Source of the DNA: Heterohyrax brucei
Lineage: Eukaryota; Chordata; Mammalia; Hyracoidea; Procaviidae
Assembly: GCA_028571685.1 (NCBI GenBank)
Contig: CM053141.1
Span: 134,258,833-134,322,832 of the forward strand
Direction of reading: 5' to 3'
DNA length: 64,000 bases
This document shows, one piece after another, positions 11,062 to 21,324 of the stretch (position 1 is the stretch's first letter; each line of letters opens with the position of its first letter). The translations under genes were made by a program, and so were the position numbers. The notes beneath the pieces were generated by a model. The model did no database searches, was not told where the DNA came from, and worked only from the letters and a program-made list of their open reading frames with translations.

Positions 11062-11760
11062 TTAAGGGAGGACACTGAGGCTGGTGTGGATCCAGGCGGC
11101 GGGACTGTGGGAGATGAGGTGGGAAATGTAACGTGCATTGGGACTAAGCCAAGCTTTCTAGGGCATTGTGAGTACTTGAGCATGTCCTCTGACTGAAGTC
11201 AGAAGGCCCAGAGGGTTTTGAGCAAAGGCAGGATGTGATTTGTCTGAAAAAAGATCATTCTTGCTGCTTTGCAGAGAATAGACTAGGGGAACACGGGTAT
11301 ATGATAAGAGAGACATAGGAGAATGTTTAGTGATCTAGGGGAGAGCTGATGGTGGGTACTGGACTGTAGTGCTAAAGGCGCAAGAGTGCTTAAATGCTGG
11401 TAGGTATATATTTTCCCTATCTAACAATTTTAGTTAAAGCTTTGCTAAGTAGAGATTGTTACATGCTTGTCAGAGTGTTAAGCATGCCCCTTTACAGAGA
11501 TAGCTGTAGTGCTTCATTTTGACAAGAAACACTTAAACGCATAGTACGAATAGTTTCATGTAATGAGAGTATTACATGCTTTCAAGAGTTGTAAGCATGC
11601 TTAGTCATACATTCATAAACCTTCATATTGACAAAAATCTGAAAGACTGAATAGAACTTGCTGATGGATGGGGTGTGGGACACAAGATAAAAAGAGGAGT
11701 CAAGGATGACTTCAAAGTTTTTGGCCTGGGAAACTGGAAAGATGATGTTTTCAGGTTTGC
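11062..11760 (-). mobile_element. L2 LINE fragment, interrupted
   Basis: The + strand shows antisense L2 landmarks: cagagggttttgagcaaagg, aaaagatcattcttgctgct, gcagagaatagactagggg, then after an insertion cttgctgatggatggggtgt and ggagtcaaggatgacttcaa. These correspond to the C-terminal coding part of L2 ORF2. A 228-base sequence (about 11,411-11,638) interrupts it. Confidence 0.65.
11411..11638. mobile_element. Unclassified insertion in L2 with two matching hairpins
   Basis: It separates two adjoining parts of L2. It contains the inverted repeat CATGCTT-11 bases-AAGCATG twice, at 11462-11486 and 11575-11599, 113 bases apart. Each copy is followed by a related stretch ending cttcattttgacaa or cttcatattgacaa. 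So the insert is built from two diverged direct copies of a unit of about 113 bases, each with the same stem and loop size. I do not recognise the family. Confidence 0.5.
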
Positions 11761-12284
11761 AGGGATGTAGACTGTGTTTTTAGGTTACTTGCCTTTTTTT
11801 CCATAATTACCAGAATCATCCCAGTAAAATGAATGTGAAATGATTATACGGAACAAGCAGGTGTCTGCTAGTGTTGCTGACTCCTTCTCAAGTGGCCCAG
11901 CTCAGCAACCAGCCCCAGCTTGGAAACAAGGAGTTGGATTGTATTCTGCTTTCTTCGATGTGTGGAAACCTGTGGATGGGCCATTGCTCAGTAATGAGGT
12001 GGAAATGTTTCATGGCAAAAAGATGACATCAGAGGTGAGGGCCCACTTTCATAAGAGAAATACTCTACAGCCCTGGGACACTTGAGTCTAATTCTGGACA
12101 TACTTCCAGAAACGGTGCTCCGAGAACACAAATAGAAACTTTTTCTTGTGTACCTTGTGTTTTCGGTCAGTTGTAAATTCCATTTAGTGCCTCTTGGTGG
12201 GCAGGCAGGGCCCGGTGATGCTTCTCAGCTCCCACGGGGATAATTGGGAACAGTTTTAACAAGGCTTTTAGTCCACAGATAACT
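11761..12284. other. Unassigned stretch with one open frame
   Basis: The frame 11840-12085 on + (81 codons) has reasonable composition. A gtgagg donor-like site follows the codons for MTSE near 12,036. No good acceptor or homology was found, so it is left unassigned. Confidence 0.3.
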
Positions 12285-12580
12285 AGTTTATATCATTCAT
12301 TCATCCATTCCTATATCCATTTAACATTCGTTTTTAAAAAGCCTAATATATATTAAGATGTTTATCCACAAAAATGAGTAAGACATGAGGGGAGGGTAAT
12401 AAAATCTGGAAGGGAAAGATGCACTTAATCAAGTGAAATACAGAGGTTGGGTGTCTGCGCGGGGACCAGTGGAGACAGATTTGAGCTAGTAGTTAATTCT
12501 CCATTAAGACAGGAGGAGTTCAGGCAAGTTTAAGGAGTTGCTAAGATAGGAGTGGAAATGAACAGACAAATATTTTCGTT
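12285..12580 (-). mobile_element. Degenerate L2 3' end
   Basis: attcattcatccattcctat is the antisense L2 end. It is followed by gagtaagacatgaggggagg and aggaggagttcaggcaagtt, the usual antisense order in L2. Heavily diverged. Confidence 0.4.
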
Positions 12581-12586
12581 CCTTCC

Positions 12587-13067
12587 TGTCTTAGTTATCT
12601 AGTGCTGCTGCAACAGAAGTAACACAAAGGGATGGCTTTAACAAAGAGACATTTGTTTCTCCACATTTAAGTAGACTAACGGCTTGCTTTCTCTGTCAGC
12701 TCTGGAGGAACCTGTCTTCAGTCTTCCTCTGGACTTGGAACTTCTCAGGCACAGAGACCCTAGGTCCAGAGGATAGGCTTAGCTCCCAGAACTGCTTTCC
12801 TGATGGTGTGAGGTTGGTGCTCGCCTCTCTGCTTCCTTAGCTTTTCCTTTTAGCTCTTGTAAGATAAAAGATGGTGCAAGCCACACAGCAGGGAAACTCT
12901 CCTTACAATAGATCAAGGACACAACCTTAGCAAGGGTGTTGCAGTCCTACACTAATCCTCTTTAACATAAAATTACAATCACAAAACGAGGGACAACCAT
13001 GCAATAGTGAGCATCATGACCAAATGACTACACACATTTTTAGAGGGACATAATTCAGTCTATGATG
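12587..13067 (-). mobile_element. Solo MaLR-like LTR
   Basis: The ends fit a TGT...ACA LTR on the - strand: the + strand begins tgtcttagttatctagtgct and ends ggacataattcagtctatga. Five-base flanks cttcc (12582-12586) and attcc (13068-13072) match at four of five positions. The body is alignable by eye with the LTR at 53,213 (shared cacaccatcaggaaagcag-type and aaaagga stretches). No internal region adjoins it. It is about 481 bases, near the usual size for this class. Confidence 0.75.
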
Positions 13068-13072
13068 ATTCC

Positions 13073-13516
13073 CAAATATCTACCCTGAAGAACTGTCACT
13101 TACAGCTCATTTGGTAGATCCGCCTCCTATACTGACAGCTATCAGGTGTGCCCTTCCTAGAATATTTGTCTTGTATTTGAGCCAAAGTTTTTTTCTCTTA
13201 TTAAAAAAAAAATCTCCTTGCTCTTATCTCCTGCGTGGACCGTAGTTCTACACACAAAAACTAAAGAATATGGCAAAAGCAAACAACAGACTTACAGTTT
13301 ATGCCGTGTAGCCGACTTGTGCATATTCTTAGCTTTTGGTGGTAATGGGCCTCTTTGAAAATGTTATGAAGAAGTGTACTGCTCCACAGACCCCGAATTT
13401 AGAATGAGTGAGACCTTGCATTTGGAATGGTCAGTTTATGTTTTCAATAATGTCAATTACAGCTTCAAAAGAGTGGCAGTGGCAATAAAATACTCTTACC
13501 AAAAAAAAAGAAAAAA
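13073..13516. other. Unique stretch, no feature seen
   Basis: AT-rich, with short A-runs at 13,203 and 13,501. No repeat was recognised. Confidence 0.4.
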
Positions 13517-13658
13517 CCATTGCCACTGAGTCAATTTCAGTGACCTTGTATGACAGAGCAGAACCACCCCATAGAGTTTCTGAGGACCGCCTAGTTGGTT
13601 GAAACGGCCAACCTTTTAGTCAGCACCCATAACACTCAACCGCTATGCCACCAGTATT
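13517..13658 (-). mobile_element. AfroSINE
   Basis: The + strand reads ccattgccactgagtcaatt, gacagagcagaaccacccc, catagagtttctgagg and ctatgccaccag. It has small internal deletions and an A-rich 3' flank (aaaaaaaaagaaaaaacc). Confidence 0.85.
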
Positions 13659-13763
13659 ATTTACTCCTAGTAAATAATAAAAGTAGATGTATTGCTTCTT
13701 ATATGAAAGTTTTAAGTAATGAGGAATAACAAATGGGAATGATTGCCTTTCTCTCTCTCCTAG

Positions 13764-13907
13764 CAAGAAAGACAAGGGGGTTTTGTGATTACTTCTGGGC
13801 CGAGAGCTTCTCTCACCATTCAGGACTGTGAGGCCCATGGAGACCGGAAAGAAAGTCAGGCTTTGAATGACCAAGTCAACATGTTGGAGAACCTGTTTTG
13901 TCATTGA
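13764..13907 (+). CDS. Possible 3'-terminal coding exon, gene not recognised
   Basis: A strong splice acceptor (tgcctttctctctctcctag, ending 13763) is followed directly by 47 open codons and TGA at 13905-13907. The predicted C-terminus starts QERQGGFVITSGPRASLTIQ and ends ALNDQVNMLENLFCH, with balanced, hydrophilic protein-like composition, unlike the repeat-derived frames nearby. An attaaa hexamer lies at 13984-13989, about 77 bases past the stop, and could be a poly(A) signal. I see no convincing upstream exon inside the window. It may be the last exon of a gene, an alternative 3' exon, or chance. It sits 105 bases beyond an AfroSINE. I do not recognise the protein. Confidence 0.35.
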   Translation, partial: QERQGGFVITSGPRASLTIQDCEAHGDRKESQALNDQVNMLENLFCH

Positions 13908-15728
13908 AAAGTAGCTCACAGCCAGGGACAGACATATTTCCCACTTGTTATAGTCCCAGGTTATTCCCTTTTTCCATTCCAAAATTAAAAACAGGTTTAT
14001 TTGTAAGAGCATATCCAGTTGTAAGGGAATAGTAACTGTTTGAAATCCCACTCTCAACTAAAATCAATTATTTCCTATCTATGAGAACAGGTAAACAGAA
14101 CTTTTAGTACCAAACTCAGTGATTGTGAAATGGGGAGTGACCTTCCAGGATCTTTTGATCAATTTTCCCTGCCCCCAGGTGGCCAGGGGACATACACAAA
14201 TATGCACTCGCGTGTACATGCGCGCACGCGCACACACACGTTACAAGAGATAACAAACTAATCTTCTTAATAAAAGACTCTCAAGCTTCCATTTGTATTC
14301 TCTTCTGAGTTTTCACCATCTTCTTTACACTGAAGCTTACAACACAGCTTCCTGCAAATAGTAAGTGAGTAATGGTTAATTTCAATCGAATTCACTTTTG
14401 GGAAATTCTCTTCACCTCTCCACCAAGAGAACTTCCTCCTTTACTCTCATTGGTCAATACAGTTTGCCACATCACTTCTGCATTATAAGATGATAATACT
14501 TCCTAATGAGAAGTTTTCTTAAATCTCACTGCAAGGGTCTCCATGTATACAGAAACTGATCCTCAGGACTAGCCAACTCTTTTTCATACACTTGATGATC
14601 ACTGATTGTTTTTGAAACTTTTAGTATTTGGAGAGTGTATAATGCAATCAGTATACATGTTGTCCAGTGACTACAGATATATTTTTGAAATAGTTGTCGT
14701 AAATTTAGAAATAATAAAGTGTTTTTAATTAATCATGATTTTTCTTATAAACTGTAAAAATCACAGTGTCTGTAATGTCTCCTCATGTTATATTCATGAA
14801 AGGCAATATGATATTTTAATTTCTTGATGGACAACTTGTGCAGTAGGTCTGAGTCCACATCCAGTCAGTTTCTCTTTTTGTTTCTTTTAATGTAGAAACC
14901 CTTCATTCCCAATTATAAGTTATTGGCATTGGCAGCAGATATTTGATGGCTGTGTCAGAGTTTTAGACATTCAGGTTGGACTCAAACCCAGAAACTAAGG
15001 TGGTTTTTTTTTTTGACTGAAAATTCCTTTCAGCACTCTGTCAGCCTCTTAACTTGAAGAACCTATACTATTTCAAAGTTGAAAGTTAAAATTTCAACTT
15101 GAGAGTTAAAGGCAAATGTTTTCCTGTGACTGTGGAAGGTATTTTTTCCTGTTCTCTTGCAGTATTTGCATGTGGTTTTTAAATGTGCTCAATAATACAT
15201 CAAGGATTTTTTTTTTCTCCAATAGATGATAAAAGTTTTCAAGTACCAAAGAAGGCCTTGGCAATTAGATGTTTGCATTCCAGTGTGATATTACCATGAA
15301 ATTATGGTTTTAACTTAAAAATTATAATATTTCAGCACTGACTGTAGGCTTTTTGATGTCACGAGTCAGACTTTTAGATTTGCAGAGTCTGATATGCAGT
15401 TTGTATAAATACTGTCCACCAATTTTAGGCATATATAAACAATGAATCCTTAGGGTAATAAATCTTGGAGAATGGAACATTTTGAATCATTGAGATGCTC
15501 TTTTACATTACCTCTCTGGATTCCCATTCCCTTGGCCACACCTTTAGGTTTACTCACTGACCAGGTAGAGTCTGCTTCCCTCACACTTCAGATGTGGGTG
15601 GGTTTTTGATTTGTTGGGTCAGTAGAATTTATTGGAAGTGGTAGAAGGCAAGTTTGAGCCTGGGACTCAAGAGACTTCATGTGTTTCTGCTTGCGCTCTT
15701 GGATCTCTTTTGTAACTACAAAAGCACA
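13908..15728. other. Unique AT-rich stretch with short simple repeat
   Basis: No interspersed repeat was recognised over 1.8 kb, apart from the alternating purine-pyrimidine run at 14,203-14,240. The pair aaagttgaaagttaaaattt / caacttgagagttaaaggca near 15,075-15,113 is a small local duplication. Confidence 0.4.
14203..14240 (+). repeat. Alternating CG/CA/TG tract
   Basis: The run cgcgtgtacatgcgcgcacg followed by cgcacacacacg alternates purine and pyrimidine throughout, a composition that can adopt Z-DNA. Confidence 0.85.
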
Positions 15729-15868
15729 CAAAAGACCAAACCCAGTGCCTTTGAGTCAATTCCAACTCATAGAGACCATATAGGATACAGTAGACCTGCC
15801 CTGGTGGATTTGAACTGTCAACCTTTGGTTAGCAGCTGTAGCACTTATCCACTACGCCACCAGGGTTA
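15729..15868 (-). mobile_element. AfroSINE with internal deletion
   Basis: The + strand reads aaacccagtgcctttgagtc, ccaactcatagagaccatat, ctggtggatttgaactgtca and ctacgccaccagggtta. The middle segment (gagtttccaagg) has been lost. Confidence 0.88.
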
Positions 15869-16260
15869 TTCAAGGATAAAAGGATGGAGGATGAGATACA
15901 CTTAAAGATGAGCCAAGTTGGCCCAGTAGCCCCAGCTGATGACCACAACCTCCAGACATGTGACAGGCTCAGCCAAATTGAACACTGCTGCCAAGCTAAT
16001 GCCAAAGTCATCCCACATTCATGAGTAGTTGTGTTGTGCCATGAGAATTTTGTGACCTTTCAGGGAATAATTGTTGCAATAAATAATCAATGCAGCAGCC
16101 AATACACCTCAGTTTGGAGATGGAGTATTCACCACTGCTTTTTGATATGGCATCATGCACTGTAATTCAATGGCAGTAAGTGATTATATTTACAATTTTC
16201 ATTATTTCCTCCAATACTTAATTAAGATTTGGAGGCATGTTTTGGCCACCAACAGTACTT

Positions 16261-17974
16261 CTAGAAAACCAAAAGGAAAGAACACATCTGCATTTCTCAA
16301 GCTGAAAAAACTGAAGAAAAAATTCAAGCCTTGAGTTGCAAGTAAAGGATTGTACAGGGCAAATATTAAACAACTCAGGGAGCATCAAAAGAACATGAAA
16401 GGAATACCCAAAGTCACTGTGCCAGAAAGAACTGGTCAATGTTCAGCCATTTGAAGAGGTGGCATATGATCAGGAACCAATGGTAGTGAAGGAAGAAGTT
16501 GAAGCTGCATTGAAGGCATTGGTGAAAAACAAGGCTCCAGGAATTGATGGAATATCAGCTGAGATATTCCACAAACAGATGCAGTGCTGGAAGTGTTCAT
16601 TCATCTATGCTAAGAAATCCAGAGGACAGCTGCCTGACCAACTGACTGGAAGACATCCATATTTATGCCCGTTCCAAAGAAAGGTCATCCAACCGCATGT
16701 GGAAATTACCAAACAATACCATGAATGTCACATGCAAGTGAAATTTTACTCAAGATCATTCAGAAGCGACCACAACAGTATATTGACAAGAAACTGGCAG
16801 AAATTCAAGCTGGATTCAGAAGAGGACATGGAACCAGGGATATCATCGCTGATGTCAGATGGATCTTGGCTGAAAGCGGAGAATACTAGAAAGATGTTGA
16901 CCTGTGTTTCATTGACTATGCAAAGGCATTTGACTGTGTGGATCACAACAAATTATGGCTAACATTGCAGAGAATGGAAATTCCAGAACACTTAATTGTG
17001 CTTATGAGGAATCTGCACGTGGATCAAGAGGCAGTCATGTAAACAATACAAGGGGACACAGCATGGTTTTAAGTCAGGAAAGGTGTGTGTCAGAGTTGTA
17101 TCTTTTCACCATACCTTTTCAATCTGGATGCTGAGCAAATAATCCAAGAAGCTGAACTACATAAAGAAGAAGCTTCAGGATTGGAGGAAGACTCATTAAC
17201 AACCCTGCATTATGCAGATGACACCACCTTACTTGCTGGAAGTGAAGATTTGAAACACTAATGAAGATCAAAGAGTACAGCCTTCAGTATGGATTGCACC
17301 TCAACATCGAGAAAACAAAATCTTTACGAATGGACCAGTAAGCAACACTGGGATACATGGAGAAAAGATTGAGGTTGTCAGGGATTTCATTTGACTTTGT
17401 TCTATAGTCAATGCCCATGGAAGTAGCAGTCAGGAAATCAAAAGACACATTTCATTTGGAAAATCTGCTGCTAAGGACCTCTTTAAAGTATTGATAAGTA
17501 AAGATGTCATCTTGAACACTAAGGTGCACCTGACTCAAGCCATGGTATTTTCAATTGCATCATATGCATGTGAAAGCTGGACAAAGAATAGGGAAGACAG
17601 AAGAAGAACTGATGAGTTTGAATTGTGGTGGTAGAGGAGAATGTTGAATGTGCCATGGTCTGCCAGAAGAACAACCAAATCTGTTCTGGAAGAAGTACAA
17701 CCAGAGTGCTACTTGGAAGCAAAGATAGCAAGACTGTATCTTACATACTTTGGACATGTTGTCAGGAGGGATCAGTCCCTGGAGAAGGAGGGTAGAGTTG
17801 AGGGTCGGTGAAAGAGAGGAAGACTCTTGATGAGATGGACTGACACAGTGGCTGCAACGATGGGTTTAAGCATGAAAACAATTGTGGGCATGGTACAAGA
17901 CTAGGGAGTGTTTTGTTCTGTTGTGGATAGGGTCACTACAAGTCAGAACTGACTTGACAGTACCTAACAACAAC
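16261..17974 (+). mobile_element. RTE (BovB-like) LINE, 5'-truncated
   Basis: The 1.7 kb copy ends in the RTE tail gacttgacagtacctaacaacaacaa. It is flanked by a perfect 10-base target duplication, aacagtactt, at 16251-16260 and 17975-17984. The frame at 16459-16962 opens with the N-terminal part of the reverse transcriptase domain (EVEAALKALVKNKAPGIDGI). Further on, in another frame, LHYADDTTLLAG (about 17,204) holds the catalytic YADD motif. The finger region and RT core are therefore present but split by several frameshifts and stops, so no functional protein is encoded. The part after RT (ldhqdmlrrmlnvpw-like region near 17,640) also matches the C-terminal region of RTE ORFs. The endonuclease domain is absent. 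Confidence 0.9.
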
Positions 17975-17984
17975 AACAGTACTT

Positions 17985-18302
17985 TGTGAATAAAGCTGGG
18001 TATGGATTGACACTTAAGGGCTGTCCTTTTATTCTTGCTGCCCACTTAGCCAGTCCTCCGTCAGCACTCAGTCTAATTCATCCACTGTGCTTACAGCATA
18101 CAGGGTTTCCACTTATAACATAGCTTACAAACTACTTACCAAATTACTCCTCCAGTCTTTTTCTGTAGTATTAAGTGTTAAGTAGAACAAAAAGTCATCA
18201 TACACTTTTCCCTCATGTATATTTTAGCATATGTTGAATCTGTATACTGTATATCAATGGTTTTGTCCAACTGCAGGGTGAAATATGTTAGCACATGTTT
18301 TG
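17985..18302. other. Unique stretch, no feature seen
   Basis: No repeat or coding signal was recognised. Confidence 0.4.
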
Positions 18303-18407
18303 TTTACTTACTTGATAAACATTTATGTAGTGAGTGCTGCGTGCCAGGCACTGTCCCAAATGCTTTACAGTACTGATTTATTGAATCCTTTTAACAGCCC
18401 TTAAAAA

Positions 18408-18560
18408 ACCCAAAGCCAGTGCCATCAAGTTGATTCCGACTCATAGCAACTCTATAGGACAGAGTAGAACTGCTCCACAGAGTTTCCAAGGAATGCCTGG
18501 AGAATTCAAATTGCCAACTTTTGGTTGGCAGACATAGCACTGAACCACTATGCCAGCAGC
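18408..18560 (-). mobile_element. AfroSINE inserted in MIR
   Basis: The + strand reads cagtgccatcaagttgattc, ggacagagtagaactgctcc, gagtttccaaggaatgcctg and ctatgccagcagctctta. MIR sequence continues on both sides. Confidence 0.9.
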
Positions 18561-18659
18561 TCTTAATGAGATCCCATTATCATTCCTATTTTACATGTGA
18601 GGAAACTGAGGTACAGGAAGTTTAAGTGCCTTGCCCAAGGTCATACTGCTAGCATGCAG

Positions 18660-18708
18660 CCAAGCCAAGTGCCAAGTGCCGTCGAGTCGGATCCGACTCA
18701 TGGCGACC
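18660..18708 (-). mobile_element. 49-base SINE-tail insertion
   Basis: Only the last part of a SINE/RTE tail is present. The - strand reads ggtcgccatgagtcggatcc, gactcgacggcacttgg and then cttgg repeats. MIR sequence is continuous around it, so it arrived as a very short unit or was trimmed. The same unit occurs at 18,912 and 36,345. Confidence 0.7.
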
Positions 18709-18814
18709 AGAGCTGGGATATACAGTTGGATCACTCAGCGTCTGGAATCCATGTTCTTAATCAGTGCTCAGGATAGTAATTACTCTTCCTTATTTTATGC
18801 CAGACACCCCCTGT

Positions 18815-18870
18815 TGCTGGGAGTCAGGATTGAGTCGATGGCCACAGATTTGGTTTTGATTTGGACAGTG
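18815..18870 (+). mobile_element. AfroSINE 3' tail fragment
   Basis: ggattgagtcgatggccaca followed by gatttggttttgatttgg is the 3' end of an AfroSINE. The 5' part is absent. Confidence 0.6.
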
Positions 18871-18911
18871 CCATTTGAAAAGGGAGTTTTTATAATAGGT
18901 TCTGCTTTCTA

Positions 18912-18960
18912 CCAAGCCATGCCAAGTGCTGTCGAGTCGGGTCCGACTCATGGCGACCCT
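18912..18960 (-). mobile_element. Second SINE-tail-only insertion
   Basis: The + strand reads ccaagccatgccaagtgctg, tcgagtcgggtccgactcat and ggcgaccct. Same 45-50 base unit as at 18,660, 250 bases away. Confidence 0.65.
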
Positions 18961-19265
18961 AGAGAAACATCAATTATTAAATATGTAGCTGAATTTACAA
19001 GCTAATTGGCAACAGTGTGACCTGTTTTGCTGTGGAGGATACCACTTTAAATGATATTTCTATACTTTTGTTCTCTTCTGTGCCTTAGCAGCACAATTTG
19101 TAAATTTCTCATGGCAAAGCATTGTTTCACTTTTGCTCCAGAAAGCTGTTTGTCAGGAAGGTGGATGTGCCATGTGTGAAAACAAGAGGAACGCTTGAGT
19201 TGTTTAATGACCCTATACGACAAAGTTTTGTATCAAATGATGTACTAGAAATAATGGTAAATGGA

Positions 19266-21086
19266 TGTTGTTGTTAGTTACTGTTGGGCTGGTTCCCACT
19301 CGAAGTGACCGTATGTACAACAGAAGGAAACAGTGTCCAGTGCTGTGCCGTCTTGACAATTGTTATGCTTAAGCCTGTTGTTACAGCCACTGTATCAGCC
19401 CATCTTGTTGAGAGTCTTCCTCTCTTTCACTGATCCTGTACTTAGCTAAGCATGACTGAACCCTCTTGATAATGTGCACAGAGTATGCAAGACATAATCT
19501 TGCCATACTTGCTTTTAAGGAGCTTTCTGGTCATACTTCTTCTAAGACAGATTTGTTTGTTCTTTGGGCAGTCCATGGTATATTCGGTATTCTTTCCCAA
19601 CACCACAGTTCAAAGGCATCAGTTTTTCCTCAATCTTCCTTATTCATCATCCGGCTTTCACATGAGTATGAGGCCACTGGAAACACTGTAGTTTGGGTTG
19701 GGTGCACCTTAGTCTTCAAGGTGATGCTTACTTTTGAACACTTTAAAGAGGTCTTTAGCAGCAGATTTGCCCAATGCAATGCCATCTTTTGATTTCTTGA
19801 CTGCTGTTTCTGTGGGTGTTGATTTTTGATAGAAGTAAAAGGAAATCTTTGGTAAGTTCAGTTCCCACCCCCATTTATCATGATGTTGCTTATTGGACCA
19901 GTTTTGAGAATTGTTGTTTTCTTGATGTTGAGGTATAATCCAGATTGAAGGCTGGGTTCTTTGATCTTCATAAGTAAGTGCTTCAAGTCTTCTTCATTTC
20001 AGCAAGCAAGGTTATGTCATCTTCATAATGCAGGATGTTAACAAGTCTTCCTCCAATTCTGATGCCCCATTCTTCTTTATCTAGTCCAGCTTTTCAGATT
20101 ATTCGCTCATCATACAGATTGAATAAGTATGGTTATAGGATACAACCCTGATGCATACCTTTCCTGACTTTAAACCATGTGGTATCCCCTTGTTCTGTTT
20201 GAACGACTGCCTTAAATTCCCATTCTCTGAAATGTTATCCATAATTTGTTATGATTCACACAGTCAAATGCTCTTGCATAGTCAATACATAGGTAAACAT
20301 TTTTCTGGTATTCTCTACTTTTAGCCAGTATCCACCTGACATCAGCAATGATAACTCAGGTTCCATGTTCTCTTCTCAGTCTGGCTTGAATTTCAGTTAG
20401 TTCTCTGTCAATGTACTGCTGCAGTCACTTTTGCAGAGTCTTCAGCAAAATTTAACTTGTGTGTGATATTAATGACATTGTTCAATAATTTCTGCATTTA
20501 GTGAGATCATTTTTCTTGGGATTAGGTATAAATATCGTTGGGGAAGAATGTGGAAAGCACCATGGACTGCCAAAAGAACAAACAGATCTGTTCTGGAAGA
20601 ACTACAACCAGAGTGCTCCTTGGAAGCAGAGATGGCAAAACTGTGCCTTACATACTTTGGACATGTTGTCAGGAAGGTTCAATCCCTGGAGAAGGACATT
20701 ATGCTTGGTAGAGTGGAGGGTCAGCAGAAAAGAGGGAGACCCTAGGCAAGATAGATTGACACAGTGGTTGCAGCAATGGGCTTAAGCATAAAAGTGACTG
20801 GACACGGCACAAGATAGGTCAGTGTTTCACTCTGTTATTCATAGGGTGACTGTGAGTCAGAACCAACTCGACGACACCTAACAACAACAACAGGCATAAA
20901 TAGGAATCTCTTCCAGTTAGCTGGTCAGGTAGCTGTCTTCCAAACTTCTTGGCATAGATGAGTGACTACTTGCGATGATGCTACGTCTGTTTGTTGAGAC
21001 ACCTCAGTTGGTATTCTGTCAATTCCTGAAGGTATGTTTTTCACCAGCATCTTCAGTGCAGCTTAGAGTTCTTCCTTTAGGACTGT
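19266..21086 (-). mobile_element. RTE (BovB-like) LINE, interrupted by a nested RTE
   Basis: The + strand starts with the antisense tail tgttgttgttagttactg and ends near tgaaggtatgtttttcacca, the antisense of the KNKAPGIDGI-coding region of the + copy at 16.5 kb. The catalytic region (near 20,020-20,040) reads LHYEDD on the - strand, with YADD mutated. The element is split at 20,524-20,902 by a + strand RTE 3' end. Frames are broken throughout, so the copy is dead. Confidence 0.88.
20535..20891 (+). mobile_element. RTE 3' end nested in an opposite-strand RTE
   Basis: 357 bases from aatgtggaaagcaccatgg to the tail cgacacctaacaacaacaac. The target duplication is aggtataaata (20524-20534) and aggcataaata (20892-20902). 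The frame 20501-20785 is the remnant of the RTE C-terminus (KEQTDLFWKNYNQSAPWKQ, then CALHTLDMLSGR). Confidence 0.92.
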
Positions 21087-21172
21087 CACCAGCTGCTCCT
21101 TGGAAATGCTATGTGGCCATTCTGTTCTGTCCTCTAGGGTTGCTCTGAGTCAGAACTGACTCAATGGAAACT
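21087..21172 (+). mobile_element. AfroSINE 3' half fragment
   Basis: The order gctgctccttggaaatgcta, tgtcctctagggttgctctg and agtcagaactgactcaatgg is the SINE body and 3' part. The head is missing. It abuts the 5' end of the - strand RTE. Confidence 0.75.
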
Positions 21173-21324
21173 TTTCTCTTTTTATTACTTCTTTTACACT
21201 TCAGTGTACCACTCTTGAGTTCCTTTCAAATGTCTGTGAATTTGGAATAGAATGACGCATGATCAACAGACAGACGGTCAGAGTTTATAGACTCAACTTC
21301 TGGGTCAAAAAAATTCAATACTAA

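Larger units (their letters stand above)
18303..18785 (-). mobile_element. MIR, interrupted by two later insertions
   Basis: The + strand carries antisense MIR: gtgccaggcactgtcccaaa and aatgctttacagtactgatt, then after a SINE gaggaaactgaggtacagga and ccttgcccaaggtcatactg, then after a 49-base insert gtctggaatccatgttctta. The three parts together cover most of the 260-base MIR. Confidence 0.75.

Noticed and set aside
11840..12085. 81-codon + frame with a gtgagg donor-like site
   Set aside because: No convincing acceptor before it and no recognised domain.
16459..16962. Active reverse transcriptase gene
   Set aside because: The RTE copy is 5'-truncated, lacks the endonuclease and has several frameshifts before the YADD motif.
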